Counted from the stretch's first letter, positions 1-9,384 are shown. The stretch: 64,000 bases of DNA from DATFDN01 sp963756495 (GCA_963756495.1 CAVWNS010000002.1:372001-436000); one strand, 5' to 3'. The notes: a model not told the origin generated them from the sequence alone. Numbers and translations: made by a program.

Positions 1-204
1 CGCGAAAAGCGGGGTGGCACGGTGTGATTTCATGGTGTCCTCGCGGTTTGATGTTCAAGCGATCGCAGATTCCAGTCCGCCTGAATGCGACGGCCCAGCT
101 GCGTGGAAGTATCTCGTTCCGTCCTCCGTATCCCGCGACGACCAGCCCCTGCCTATGCAGAAACGGCATGCAGCCGAAGCGGGGTTGGATTTTGCGCCAG
201 CGGG
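1..204. other. Left edge, no gene recognised
   Basis: No convincing coding frame is visible here. The only notable item is CTATGCAGAAACGGCA at 153-168. It matches 13 of 16 positions of the repeated motif found at 2037-2102 and 9209-9224. Confidence 0.4.
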
Positions 205-720
205 CTACTGACTCATGGTGATGACCACCGCGTCGCCGCCAAGGCTCAGCATCAACCCTTGCCGCTTCGCTATCAGGTGCATGACCACGCCATCCCTGTT
301 CTGTAGCCAGAGATCACCGCCACTTGTGTGTCCGAAGGCGTAGCCATAACGGCCCTGGGCATAGGCGCCGTGGAACGCGGCGACATCGGGCAAGCGATAG
401 ACATCCCCGTGCGCCTCGATCCTGGAGACCCCGATGCCGCCGACGCCAAGGCCGGCCACGGTGACGGGGTATGTGTGTCCGTGATAGAACAGCTCCCCGC
501 TGCCGCCGCCGCCACTGCCGATGAAGGCGGCCTGCACCTGCCGCATCTCCACGGTCGCATCCGGAGCCTGTTGCGCGAGGTCGGTGGGGCCGCCGCCCTG
601 CTGGGTGCAACCCGACATCATCAGCAGCACCGCCGCCGACAGGATCGCGGTGGCACAGAACCGCCCCGGCCTCCCGGAAGCAGACATCACCTGGGCAGTG
701 ATTGCGGGCGTATGAGCCAT
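205..720 (-). CDS. Putative exported lipoprotein of unknown function
   Basis: A 171-residue protein. I chose the start at 720 because AAGGAGG sits just upstream of that ATG; a longer frame to 831 has no such site. The N-terminus is a hydrophobic signal with a lipobox M-S-G-C at residues 35-38, so Cys38 should be lipidated. The mature part is Gly-rich and ends in a repetitive region with GVGGIGVS and YAFGHTSGGDLWLQN, which suggests a beta-rich extracytoplasmic domain. I do not recognise the family. It transcribes away from the outer-membrane protein and pqi cluster, and its own upstream region is 721-1024. A role in the envelope is inferred from the signal and neighbours only. Confidence 0.7.
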   Translation of the reverse strand: MAHTPAITAQVMSASGRPGRFCATAILSAAVLLMMSGCTQQGGGPTDLAQQAPDATVEMRQVQAAFIGSGGGGSGELFYHGHTYPVTVAGLGVGGIGVSRIEAHGDVYRLPDVAAFHGAYAQGRYGYAFGHTSGGDLWLQNRDGVVMHLIAKRQGLMLSLGGDAVVITMSQ

Positions 721-1024
721 CGACCTGTTCCTCCTTGAATGCGCGTGACACCACGAGCAGGTACCGGCTAGGGAAAGCCGTACTGCCGCTTGGGCCGATA
801 CTCTCTGTCGAGAGCATCGGCACTGAACCATCCGGCCCGCGCGTCTCGCTCCATCAATCCGTCCTCCGCGACTTTGCTGCGTTCTAGTGACAATGGCTAA
901 TTATGGCGCGCCGACCGCTTGCAGAAGACGCCGTTCGCGCCGTAACGCAAGCGACTCCGGCAAAGGTCGTAGCAACCAGCGATCGAGTGCGGATTGAGCT
1001 GCGTGGTCCATGCGCCAACTCCTG
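721..1024. other. Intergenic stretch, nothing recognised
   Basis: About 300 bases between two minus-strand genes. It should carry the promoter of the lipoprotein gene. I see no clear -35/-10 pair, hairpin or conserved frame. Confidence 0.4.
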
Positions 1025-1921
1025 CTAGAAGATGACGGCCACCTGGGCGCGAAGCTGCCAGGTGCCGCCGTACTGGGGTCGCACGGCATTGTAGTACGCG
1101 CCGGCCAGGATATTGACCGGCAGCTTGCCGCCGATCTTGATCAGTCGGCCGGCCTGCGCGCCGACGGGCAGCGTCCATTTGGTGCCGCTCGCCAGCCAGT
1201 TCGCGGTGATGACGGGCACAGTACCGACGAACCAGCCGCTGCCCAGGTTGTAGTTGAAGAACGGATTGAAGGTGAACAGGCTGTACTTGGTGCCTCCGAG
1301 CCCCTGAGTGCCGCCCAGGGAAAACACGTTGTTGACGAGCGCACCGGCGACGATCGGCCCGGCCAGCTTGACGACGACCACAGCCGGTCCGAGGCCCCAG
1401 ACATTGGAACCCAACGTCTTGCTGGTGATGGTGGGCAACTGCGCAATCGGACCAACGCCCCAAATCCACCCGTTGACCGGCTGTTTCGGCGACAGGAAGG
1501 CGGAAAACGTCGTCGGGCCGAGGCCGAACGGCACGCTCGGGGCCGGCTGGAGCGACGGGCTCCAGATCAGCGGCAGGATGGTGCGGGTGATCAGGTTCCA
1601 GTCCTGGTTGAGATGGATCGGGACCACCGGCTGGATGTTCAGGATGTCCTGCGTGCCCTTGTGCGGGCCGACGTTGAAATTGACGTTGTCCTGAAACGGA
1701 ACGCTGATCAGATCACCGATCGGGTTCTGCAATTTCTTGGCGAGGTCCGTCGTGCTCTCGGTGGCAGCCGGCTCGGCGGGCCGCCCCGGAGCATCGTCCG
1801 GTGTCAGGCCGAGATTCACCGCAGGTGCTGGCGTCGGCGCGAGGGACTGCGCGGCCGCAGCATGCACGAAGGCCAAAAGGCCGATCGCCCCCAAGATCGC
1901 AGTCGGGTATCTCGGTCGCAA
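1025..1921 (-). CDS. Outer-membrane transporter-like beta-barrel protein
   Basis: A 298-residue protein with a signal peptide ending A-A-A-A-Q near residue 25. It then has a Pro/Ala-rich linker and many short amphipathic segments rich in Trp, Tyr, Gly and Asn. The C-terminus is VAVIF, ending in Phe as outer-membrane barrels usually do. Phrases such as QDILNIQPVVPIHLNQDWNLI resemble the group often labelled neuromedin U or MetA-pathway transporter-like proteins. It lies divergent from the araC-pqi operon, across a space holding a perfect 16-bp inverted repeat. The substrate is unknown. Confidence 0.7.
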   Translation of the reverse strand: MRPRYPTAILGAIGLLAFVHAAAAQSLAPTPAPAVNLGLTPDDAPGRPAEPAATESTTDLAKKLQNPIGDLISVPFQDNVNFNVGPHKGTQDILNIQPVVPIHLNQDWNLITRTILPLIWSPSLQPAPSVPFGLGPTTFSAFLSPKQPVNGWIWGVGPIAQLPTITSKTLGSNVWGLGPAVVVVKLAGPIVAGALVNNVFSLGGTQGLGGTKYSLFTFNPFFNYNLGSGWFVGTVPVITANWLASGTKWTLPVGAQAGRLIKIGGKLPVNILAGAYYNAVRPQYGGTWQLRAQVAVIF

Positions 1922-2036
1922 GATCCACCCCCAAAGAAGCTATCCTTGCCCGTGCTCCAGAACGGAACGAACGTGCATGCGGATGCAACATGCAGACCCG
2001 GTGCCGGTGCGTGCTAACAGTGGAAAAGCGGCGGCC

Positions 2037-2102
2037 GCTATGCAGATTTGGCAGCCTCGCGGCGTCGTGGGAATCGCACGCGCCTGGCCAAATCTGCATA
2101 GC
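2037..2102. promoter_or_regulatory. Perfect 16-bp inverted repeat, candidate operator
   Basis: GCTATGCAGATTTGGC at 2037-2052 is exactly mirrored by GCCAAATCTGCATAGC at 2087-2102, with 34 bases between the arms. It lies between two divergent genes, 57 bases before the araC start. A near-identical single arm occurs at 9209-9224 and a weaker one at 153-168. Binding by one of the local AraC-type proteins is an inference. Confidence 0.55.
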
Positions 2103-2158
2103 AACGGCTCGGCCAGAGCCTATGATCGAAATTCGGACGAGGCCTCAGGCCATTGCTG

Positions 2159-3283
2159 ATGGAACTGCCCATTGTGTCGCGGCCCATGTCACCGATGCCG
2201 CCCCCGGCCTCGGGCCGGGTACAGGTTCGGGTCGGAAGCGCGGTGTTCGTCGCCGATGTCCTGCGAGACCTCGGCACCTCGTTCGACGCCATCGTCGCGC
2301 AAGCGGGGCTGTCCCCTGCGCTCCTGGCCAACCCTGAACAGCCGATTTCGATCGGCCGGCTCGGGCGCTTGTTCAGCGTCTGCGCGGCCGCGACGAACTG
2401 CCCGCATTTCGGCCTGCTGATCGGACGCCGTGCCGCCGCGCACATCACGGCGCAGGCCGCGTTCGCCGCGCAGGCCGCGCCCAGCATCGGCACATTGCTT
2501 GTCGGCATGCTTTCACTGCTGCCCGACTTCTCGAGCCTGCTGCTGACGCTGAAGGCGACCAGCGAGCTCTGCACGATCGGCTGCGCCCATATCGACCGCC
2601 GCGTTGAAGGCCGTGAGCACATTGCGGACGCCGTGATCGGGCTGGCCAGCAGCATCCTGCGAACGGTCTGCGGGCCGCAGTGGCGCCCGATCCGCGTGAC
2701 CCTTGAACGTCAGCGTCCGGCCGACACCCTGCCCTACCTTGCTGGGTTCGAGGCATCGGTCGCGTTCGGCGAGGCGGAAACGGCGCTGAGCTTCGAGAGG
2801 CAATGGCTCCGGGGCCAGCCGTCACGCACCGAGATCGCCTTCAACCAGGCGCTTTTGCCTGACCTTTCCTGGGAGCGGGCTTTGGCTAATCCTTTCGGAC
2901 GCCGGACCCTCCCCGATGCTGTGCGGCAGGTCCTGCGGTCGTGGCAGTCTGAAGGTAGCCTGACCGCTGAATCGACGGCCACACTGTTCGGCCTGCACCC
3001 GCGCTCATTCCACCGGCGCCTCGCGCGAAGTCGCACGAGCTTCAGCCATCTGCTCGATGAGGCGCGATATGAGAAGGCGTGCCGTTTCCTGCGGGAATCG
3101 GATCAGCCGGTGGAGGCTGTGGCCAGGATACTCGGCTATTCGGCCGCAAGCCCCTTCGTGCGTGCGTTCCGGCGGTGGTCCGGCTTGACCCCGGTCAAGT
3201 GGCGCGTCCGCGAGGCGCGCGCAATCAATCTGCGCGCGCAGGCCCGAGCGGTAGGCGTGCGCGGCAAAGGGAGTGATGCATGA
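2159..3283 (+). CDS. AraC-family regulator (arabinose-binding-type N-domain)
   Basis: A 374-residue regulator. The N-terminal two thirds match the layout of the OruR/ArgR-like AraC group, with a ligand-sensing domain containing NCPHFGLLIG. The last 100 residues are the double helix-turn-helix: the LFGLHPRSFHRRLA segment followed by VEAVARILGYSAASPFVRAFRRWSG. ATG at 2159 was taken; a TTG six bases earlier is possible. Its stop overlaps the pqiB start (ATGA), so it is probably cotranscribed with pqiBCA and may control it. It is paralogous in layout to the regulator at 8123. Confidence 0.85.
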   Translation: MELPIVSRPMSPMPPPASGRVQVRVGSAVFVADVLRDLGTSFDAIVAQAGLSPALLANPEQPISIGRLGRLFSVCAAATNCPHFGLLIGRRAAAHITAQAAFAAQAAPSIGTLLVGMLSLLPDFSSLLLTLKATSELCTIGCAHIDRRVEGREHIADAVIGLASSILRTVCGPQWRPIRVTLERQRPADTLPYLAGFEASVAFGEAETALSFERQWLRGQPSRTEIAFNQALLPDLSWERALANPFGRRTLPDAVRQVLRSWQSEGSLTAESTATLFGLHPRSFHRRLARSRTSFSHLLDEARYEKACRFLRESDQPVEAVARILGYSAASPFVRAFRRWSGLTPVKWRVREARAINLRAQARAVGVRGKGSDA

Positions 3284-4968
3284 CCGAGATCTCCGAGCCT
3301 GCCCCGCTGATGATGGCGTCCGTGCGTCGCTCGCGCCGCGTCTCGGCCGCGTGGATCATCCCCCTGGTCGCTATTGTGGTCGCCGCCTGGCTGGTCTGGG
3401 ATACGCTGTCGAAGGAAGGGCCAACGATCACGATCTCGTTCCTGGGCGGGGAAGGACTTCAGGCCGGCCAGTCGCAGTTGAAGTACAAGGATTTGACCCT
3501 GGGGACGGTCAGATCGCTCGCGCTCTCGAAGGACCGTAGCCGCGTTGTCGTGACCCTCGCGACGACCAGGCAGGCCGCGCCGCTGCTGACCGACGATACC
3601 GTGTTCTGGGTGGTGAAGCCCCGGCTGTTCGCGGGCAATCTGACCGGCTTCGACACCCTCTTGTCCGGCTCCTACATCGGTATGCTGCCGGGGCAGACGG
3701 GCAGGACGCAGCGCGCGTTCGTCGGACACGAGGACCCGCCGGTTCTTACGTCCGAGGTCGCCGGCCACACGTTCCTGCTGAAGGCGTCCCGGCTCGGGTC
3801 CGTGACGGTCGGCTCGCCGGTGTTCTACCGTGACCTGAGCGTCGGCGAGGTCCTCGGCTGGGATCTCGGGGGCATGGCGGAGAGTGCCACGATCCACGTG
3901 TTCGTTCGTGCCCCCTTCGATCAGTACGTGCACAAGGATACGCGCTTCTGGAACGCGTCGGGGCTCGATGTGAAGCTCAGCGGATCAGGCGTCGATGTGC
4001 AGGTTGCATCGCTGCGCGCGATCCTGCTCGGCGGCATCGCATTCGACACGCCTGAAGGGGTCGCTCCCGGCGCACAGAGCGCCGAGAACGACGCGTTTCC
4101 GTTGTTCGCGACCCATGAAGCCGCGCTGGCCGCGTCCTACACTCGGACGATTCCCTTCGTCGCATATTTCCCCGGCTCGGTCCGCGGACTCGCCCCGGGC
4201 ACGGATGTCACCGTGCACGGGTTGAAGGTCGGGGAAGTGACCGACGTCAGCCTCCAGTATGAGCCTGCGAAGAATGCCATCGTCGCGCCCGTTCGGTTCC
4301 TCGTCCAGCCCGAACGGTTCGTGGGCGTCGGCAAGCAGGTCACCAAGGACACCTCGGCTGCGGTGGACGAACTCGTCAAGCAAGGGCTCCGTGCCACGCT
4401 ACAGAGCGGCAATCTGCTGACCGGACAGATGCTGGTTGCGCTGGAGTTCCTGCCTGATGCGCCGGCCGCCACGATGACCAGGGATGGCGAGGCGTATGTG
4501 ATGCCGACAGCGGACTCGGGCAGCTTCAGCGGGTTGGAAGCATCCGTTTCCGAATTGCTGCGCAAGGTGAATGCCGTTCCGCTCGACAAGATCGGGGTAA
4601 ATCTGGACCAGATGACCGAGGGCATGAACGAACTTGCCAACGGGCCGCAGCTGAAGCAGGCTCTGGCGTCGCTTACCGGTCTGCTGGCGACGACACAGAA
4701 CACCGTCCGCCAGCTCGATGCCGGCGTGGCGCCCGCAGCGCGGCAGCTGCCGGAGCTGACGACCAGCCTGCGGAAGATGATCGCGGAGACGAACGGACTG
4801 GTACAGTCACTCGGCACCGCGTACGGGGACAACACGCGCTTCAATAGGGACCTGGATCGCTCGCTCGTGCAGATGAACGATTCCCTCCGTTCCATCCAGG
4901 CGCTTGCCGACCTGCTCGCGCGTCATCCCGAGGCGCTTGTCAGGGGCCGCACCGCGGGAGTCGAGTGA
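3280..4968 (+). CDS. pqiB: PqiB-like MCE-domain envelope transport protein
   Basis: A 562-residue protein, close to the usual length of PqiB. It has one N-terminal membrane segment at about residues 20-42. Three MCE repeats follow: one from about residue 48, one from about 165, and one from about 295 where FPGSVRGLAPGTDVTVHGLKVGEV is recognisable in part. The C-terminus is a helical, coiled-coil-like region. PqiB proteins form periplasm-spanning tubes thought to carry lipid between membranes together with PqiA and PqiC. The gene overlaps its neighbours by four bases on both sides, which points to tight translational coupling. Confidence 0.92.
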   Translation: MTEISEPAPLMMASVRRSRRVSAAWIIPLVAIVVAAWLVWDTLSKEGPTITISFLGGEGLQAGQSQLKYKDLTLGTVRSLALSKDRSRVVVTLATTRQAAPLLTDDTVFWVVKPRLFAGNLTGFDTLLSGSYIGMLPGQTGRTQRAFVGHEDPPVLTSEVAGHTFLLKASRLGSVTVGSPVFYRDLSVGEVLGWDLGGMAESATIHVFVRAPFDQYVHKDTRFWNASGLDVKLSGSGVDVQVASLRAILLGGIAFDTPEGVAPGAQSAENDAFPLFATHEAALAASYTRTIPFVAYFPGSVRGLAPGTDVTVHGLKVGEVTDVSLQYEPAKNAIVAPVRFLVQPERFVGVGKQVTKDTSAAVDELVKQGLRATLQSGNLLTGQMLVALEFLPDAPAATMTRDGEAYVMPTADSGSFSGLEASVSELLRKVNAVPLDKIGVNLDQMTEGMNELANGPQLKQALASLTGLLATTQNTVRQLDAGVAPAARQLPELTTSLRKMIAETNGLVQSLGTAYGDNTRFNRDLDRSLVQMNDSLRSIQALADLLARHPEALVRGRTAGVE

Positions 4969-5552
4969 TGGCGGTCGCACCGGTGATCAGGCTTGGCGTG
5001 CTCGTGTTGCTGACCGCCATCGCCGGCTGCTCGTCGCCGAACCCGAACCTCTATACGATCGCATCGGTTGCCGGCCCGGTGGAGAACGGCACCCCCAAGG
5101 TGGTCCTGGTGCGGGAGATCGTGGTCGCCCGGTACCTGGAGCGCACCCAGATCGTGCGCTCGACGGAGAACTATCGCCTCTCCGCGATGTCCAACGACTG
5201 GTGGGGCGAGCCGCTGGCGGCGATGCTGAGCAGGGTGCTCGTCCAGGAGCTTCGACAGCGGCTGCCGCGGACTGTCGTGTACGGCAACAGCAGCCCGCTT
5301 TCCCTGTCGCCGGAAGCGACGATCGACCTGAGCATCGAGCGGCTTGACGAGGATGCCTCCGGCAACGTCCTGCTTCAGGGTCAGGCGGGCATTCTCTTCA
5401 AGGGGCACGGCACGCCGCTCACGCGCTCGTTCCGGTTCGCCGTAGCCCCGCCCGTGGCTGGCACGGCCGGCGAAGTCGCTGCGATCAGCAGCGTGGTCGG
5501 CCGGCTTGCGAATGATCTCGCCATGATGCTTGTCGCGGGGCCGTTCCGATGA
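4965..5552 (+). CDS. pqiC: PqiC-like outer-membrane lipoprotein
   Basis: A 195-residue lipoprotein with lipobox A-I-A-G-C; Cys21 is the expected lipidated residue. The body fits the ABC-type transport auxiliary lipoprotein family: a YTIASV start, the phrase VVLVREIVVARYLERTQIVRS, and a mid section on membership of LSRVLVQELRQRLP. PqiC is the outer-membrane partner that caps the PqiB tube. It sits between pqiB and pqiA with ATGA overlaps at both ends. Confidence 0.88.
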   Translation: MMAVAPVIRLGVLVLLTAIAGCSSPNPNLYTIASVAGPVENGTPKVVLVREIVVARYLERTQIVRSTENYRLSAMSNDWWGEPLAAMLSRVLVQELRQRLPRTVVYGNSSPLSLSPEATIDLSIERLDEDASGNVLLQGQAGILFKGHGTPLTRSFRFAVAPPVAGTAGEVAAISSVVGRLANDLAMMLVAGPFR

Positions 5553-6863
5553 TCGCCGCAAGCGCGAACGAGCGCACGCAACCCGACGTGCGGGAATGTC
5601 GCGGCTGCGGCCTGTTCCAGACGATACCGCCCCTTGTCCCCGGCGTCACCGCCTGCTGCGGCCGCTGCGGGACGATCTTGCGGCGCACCCGGGCACACCC
5701 ACTCGACCGCAGCATGGCTCTCACGTTCGCCGCCCTCGTCCTGCTCTGCATCATGTGCGCCACGACATTGATGAGCGTGCAGACGGCCGGGATCGGTCAC
5801 CGGATTGGCCTGTTCGCGGGACCGGGGGAACTGGTCTTGCGAGGCATGACGGGACTCGCCCTCGTCATTGTGTTCACGACCGTGGTGGCGCCGTTCGGCA
5901 AGCTGATCGGCACGCTCTATGTGCTGGTACGGCTTCATGAGGCGAAGCCGCCGCAACACCTGCGCCGCGTGTTCGTCACGGTGGAACGACTTCGCCCATG
6001 GTCGATGCTGGAAGTCTTCGTGTTCGGTGTCTTCGTTGCCTACGTGAAGCTTGGCGACAGCGTGCGGATCGGCCTTGGGACCGGGGTGTTCGCCTTGCTG
6101 GCCCTTACGTTCATCCTTGTGTGGGCCGACAGCGCGCTGGACCGGGAAGCTGTCTGGAACGCGCTGATGCCGCCCGATCCGTCCGGCGGCATCCGTTCCG
6201 GATCCCGCTGGCCTGGGCGCGCGAGAGCGGCTATCGGCTGCGAGAGCTGCGGGCTGGTCTGCGTGCCGAGTTCCGGCGGCGGCCACTGTCCCCGCTGCGG
6301 GTCGGTCCTGCACGCACGCAAGCCGGACAGCCTGGCGCGCACCTGGGCCCTCGTGATCGCGGCCGCCATTCTCTATGTACCGGCCAACATCTATCCCGGT
6401 ACTCACAGTCATACAGCTCGGCGCCGGTGCCCCGAGCACGATCATCGGCGGCGTGCGCGAGCTGATCGCCTCACGGATGTACCCGCTCGCGGCGCTGGTG
6501 TTCTTCGCCAGCATCGCCGTGCCCCTCCTGAAGCTGGTCGGCCTGTCGGTCATGCTGATCGCGACGCAGACGGGCCGCGCCGGGTGGCTGCGTGACCGAA
6601 CGCGCCTCTATCACGTGGTCCGCTGGATCGGCCGCTGGTCGATGATCGACATTTTCATGGAATCTCTGTTGGGCGCGCTCGTCCGCTTCGGCACCATCAT
6701 CACGATAGAACCCGGGATCGGCGCCGTTGCATTCTGCTCCGTCGTCATTCTGACGATCTTTGCTGCCGAGAGCTTCGATCCCCGTCTGATGTGGGATGCG
6801 GCCGAACATCGGGCGACGCGCAGGTGGGCTTGGCCACGGATCCGGCCCGTTCGGGGAGCTTAA
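5549..6863 (+). CDS. pqiA: PqiA-like inner-membrane protein, frameshifted
   Basis: The integral membrane partner of PqiBC. It has two PqiA repeats, each opened by a zinc-ribbon-like pair of CxxC motifs: C17/C20 with C37/C40, and C231/C234 with C247/C250. Each is followed by several membrane helices. The frame breaks at 6395-6397, where a CCC run has one extra C. Removing it gives NIYPVLTVIQLG and one 437-residue product, close to the usual PqiA length. The lesion may be a sequencing error. The order B-C-A differs from the common A-B-C order. It is convergent with the next gene after 12 bases. Confidence 0.82.
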
Positions 6864-6875
6864 TGCTAGCCGAGC

Positions 6876-7973
6876 CTAACGCATGTGCGTCCGCATGAGC
6901 GGCGATGGCCGCAGCCGCCGCAACGTCATCGAGGGGCTCTCGCCGAATTCGGAGCGATAGACGCCCGCGAACCGGCCAAATTCGAAGAACCCGTGTCGCA
7001 ATGCGATCTCGGTGACGGACGTCTTCTCGGGATCGGATGTAACCAGGCTATGCCGAGCCATGTAGAGGCGCCGCATGCGGACGTAGCGGCCGGGACTTAT
7101 TCCGAGAATTTTCTGGCAACAGGACCGGAGCGTCCGGCCCGCCACGCCCAGCGCGGCGCCGATGTCCGCCATGTTCACGGGTTCGGCATTCTCAGCTGCC
7201 AGCATCGCCTCCAGTCGGTTGACGATCAGCTGGGCGCGACGCGACCAGACGGAGCCGTGACCGCCATCGCTCGGGCGAAGGCATTCGGCGACTCGTCGCA
7301 TCATCGTCTGTCCCAGAGCTGCCGCGACGTCCTCCTGTGTGGAGATGTTTGGTTCCGTCTCGGTCAGACGCAGCATGGCCCTGTGGAATTCAATGAGCCG
7401 CCTCAGAGCCTCCGGGGGCGGTGTAAAAAAGGCGTGGCCCTCGCGCGGCAACAACATCGCTGCACCCGCCGCCGCGCCACCGCCAGCCAGCGCCGCGAAC
7501 AGGGTGGACGGCATCATCACCGAGCCCCACTGAAGCGGCCCCTGGGTCCGGTGATGATGCCGGCTTCCCGGACCATGCAGGACGACCTGACCGTAGGAGA
7601 GTTCCTCGCCGGCGCAAACCGAACTCAAGCCGTCCGCGGTATGGAACGCGATCCTCGCCCAGGTGGGGGCCAGAGCGACTCTGGCGACCCTGGCCAATGC
7701 TTCCTCCGCACCGTGCACAACGATCTGCCCGAGGCGGATGCGGGTGAACCTGGCACGGAACGTGCCCTCTCCAAGGACAAGATAGGATTCCTCGGCACCG
7801 CAGGTCTTCGATATGAACTCATCGGCGCCCGCAAACTTGGCTGCCGGCGTGACAGCCGCCGGGAGGACATACGTGCCGTGGCTCGCGGTCCCCCTCTCAT
7901 CCTCCCAACAGGCAATGGCGTCTGCCGCACGGTACCGCGGTGTATTCGGATCACCGCCTCTGACGCCCTTCAT
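6876..7973 (-). CDS. AraC-family transcriptional regulator
   Basis: A 365-residue protein. The C-terminal 100 residues hold the AraC double helix-turn-helix: MADIGAALGVAGRTLRSCC then SVTEIALRHGFFEFGRFAGVY. The N-terminal 260 residues are a sensor-like domain with no motif I can name, and differ from those of the two flanking AraC genes. It diverges from the regulator at 8123, sharing a 149-base control region. Confidence 0.82.
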   Translation of the reverse strand: MKGVRGGDPNTPRYRAADAIACWEDERGTASHGTYVLPAAVTPAAKFAGADEFISKTCGAEESYLVLGEGTFRARFTRIRLGQIVVHGAEEALARVARVALAPTWARIAFHTADGLSSVCAGEELSYGQVVLHGPGSRHHHRTQGPLQWGSVMMPSTLFAALAGGGAAAGAAMLLPREGHAFFTPPPEALRRLIEFHRAMLRLTETEPNISTQEDVAAALGQTMMRRVAECLRPSDGGHGSVWSRRAQLIVNRLEAMLAAENAEPVNMADIGAALGVAGRTLRSCCQKILGISPGRYVRMRRLYMARHSLVTSDPEKTSVTEIALRHGFFEFGRFAGVYRSEFGESPSMTLRRLRPSPLMRTHMR

Positions 7974-8040
7974 GGTCTCCCCCCGGCCGTCATCTCATTT
8001 GCGGATACAAAGGCTACTTCCCTTCGTTTCGCTTGGCCAT

Positions 8041-8087
8041 TTCCGACAGTTTGTTGACAATTCCAGACAAATGTACAGTATCAGACA
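8041..8087 (+). promoter_or_regulatory. Candidate promoter with direct repeats
   Basis: TTGACA at 8054-8059 is a consensus -35 box, with a weak -10 (CAGTAT) 16 bases later at 8076-8081. TTCCGACA at 8041 and TTCCAGACA at 8061 form an imperfect direct repeat 20 bases apart, about two helical turns, as AraC-type operators often are. The site lies between divergent araC genes and faces the one at 8123. Confidence 0.4.
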
Positions 8088-8122
8088 GGTCGCTACCGAG
8101 CCCGGTGCTCAAGGAGGCGACT

Positions 8123-9151
8123 GTGGTGCCGTCAGGGACGATACGGGTGGGTGTGGCTGCGGCGGCGCCCGATCTTCTCCGGGAGTTCGGCGTCCGTCCT
8201 GAGCGGGCGAGCCTTCAGGCTGGCCTGCCCAGCGACTTCCTGCACGACCCCGAGAGCGCCATCCCGTTCGTGGCGATGGGCCGGTTCCTTGCGGCATGCG
8301 CCGGGCTCACGGGATGCCCGCATTTCGGGCTCCTGGCGGGTGAACGGACGGGCCTTTCCGCGATGGGACGTGTTGGGTATGTCGTCCGCCATTCGGCCAT
8401 CGTGCGCTCGGCGCTTGAGAGCCTCGCCGCCTACACGCCCTTCAACAACCAGGGCTCCGTGACGTCACTCCGATCCGACCCCGACCGGTCGTTCCTGCAC
8501 TTTGCGGTTCTGGAGCCCGGCGCGGAAGGTGCCGATCAGATCGTCGACGGAGCGCTCGCGATAATGCGCAACATCATGCAGAGCCTGTGCGGACCGGATT
8601 GGTATCCGACCGAAGTAGCTATCGCCCATCGAAAACCTGTGGACGTCGCTCCCTTCGCGCGCGCCTTCCGTGCGCCGGTGCATTTCGAGGCGGAGCGGAA
8701 CGCGCTGGCTTTCTCGGCTCGGTGGCTCGACCGGCCTGTGCCCGCCGCTGAACCGGAGCTTCGGCGGCTTCTCGCCGACCAGCTTGCGGCGGAAGGCCAG
8801 CGTTGGGAGCGCGACTTCCGCGACTACGTCACCCACGTCATCCGCACGCTGCTCGGCACCAGCCAGTGCTCATCGGCGGACATCGCGGCTCTGTTCGGCA
8901 TGACCGAACGCTCGCTCCAGCGGCGGCTGGCCGAGGAGTCCACGACCTTCAAGGCGTTGCTCGAACAGGTGCGGCACCAGGACGCCCTCCATCTTCTTGG
9001 GCGTACCGCCATGTCTCTCACCGATTTGGCCGCCCGCCTAGGGTATTCCGAGCCGAGCGCCTTCACCCGGGCTTTCCACCGCTGGCAAGGCGTTTCGCCG
9101 ACGCAGTGGCGATCGGCCAGCGGCCGCGCCGCGTCAACAGGCGGCCCATAG
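8123..9151 (+). CDS. AraC-family regulator (arabinose-binding-type N-domain)
   Basis: A 342-residue protein from GTG at 8123, chosen because AAGGAGG lies five bases upstream and because homology to the regulator at 2159 begins here. A longer frame from 8033 has no such site. GCPHFGLLAGERTG in the N-domain parallels NCPHFGLLIG in the first regulator. The C-terminus has the HTH pair LFGMTERSLQRRLAEE and LTDLAARLGYSEPSAFTRAFHRW. Downstream lies a repeat-motif half-site and an exported protein gene, a plausible target. Confidence 0.83.
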   Translation: MVPSGTIRVGVAAAAPDLLREFGVRPERASLQAGLPSDFLHDPESAIPFVAMGRFLAACAGLTGCPHFGLLAGERTGLSAMGRVGYVVRHSAIVRSALESLAAYTPFNNQGSVTSLRSDPDRSFLHFAVLEPGAEGADQIVDGALAIMRNIMQSLCGPDWYPTEVAIAHRKPVDVAPFARAFRAPVHFEAERNALAFSARWLDRPVPAAEPELRRLLADQLAAEGQRWERDFRDYVTHVIRTLLGTSQCSSADIAALFGMTERSLQRRLAEESTTFKALLEQVRHQDALHLLGRTAMSLTDLAARLGYSEPSAFTRAFHRWQGVSPTQWRSASGRAASTGGP

Positions 9152-9208
9152 CCCACGCGACGGCGCTTTCACGCGGCCGCCTCCGTCACCCTGCAAGCGG
9201 CTCCGTTT

Positions 9209-9224
9209 TGCCGAATCTGCATAG
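9209..9224 (+). promoter_or_regulatory. Half-site of the recurring 16-bp motif
   Basis: TGCCGAATCTGCATAG differs from TGGCCAAATCTGCATAG at 2086-2102 only around the first bases (GCCGAATCTGCATAG against GCCAAATCTGCATAG, 14 of 15). It lies 160 bases upstream of the exported-protein gene at 9385 and 58 bases after the AraC gene. Confidence 0.45.
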
Positions 9225-9384
9225 ACGAGAATGCTGGGTAGCGGGAAATTCTGTTCCGCCTGAAAGGGGCGCCATGTCGAGCGACCCAGGAGGACGGGCG
9301 ACCCAGAAGACGAGAGAAGGACGAGAGAGCCGGGAGCCGCCATTCCTGCGCCGGCAAAACCGATATCGGGAAGAAGGGCCGATC

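Noticed and set aside
897..1469. Long minus-strand frame under the outer-membrane gene
   Set aside because: It overlaps the real gene in another frame and has no domain or signal peptide.
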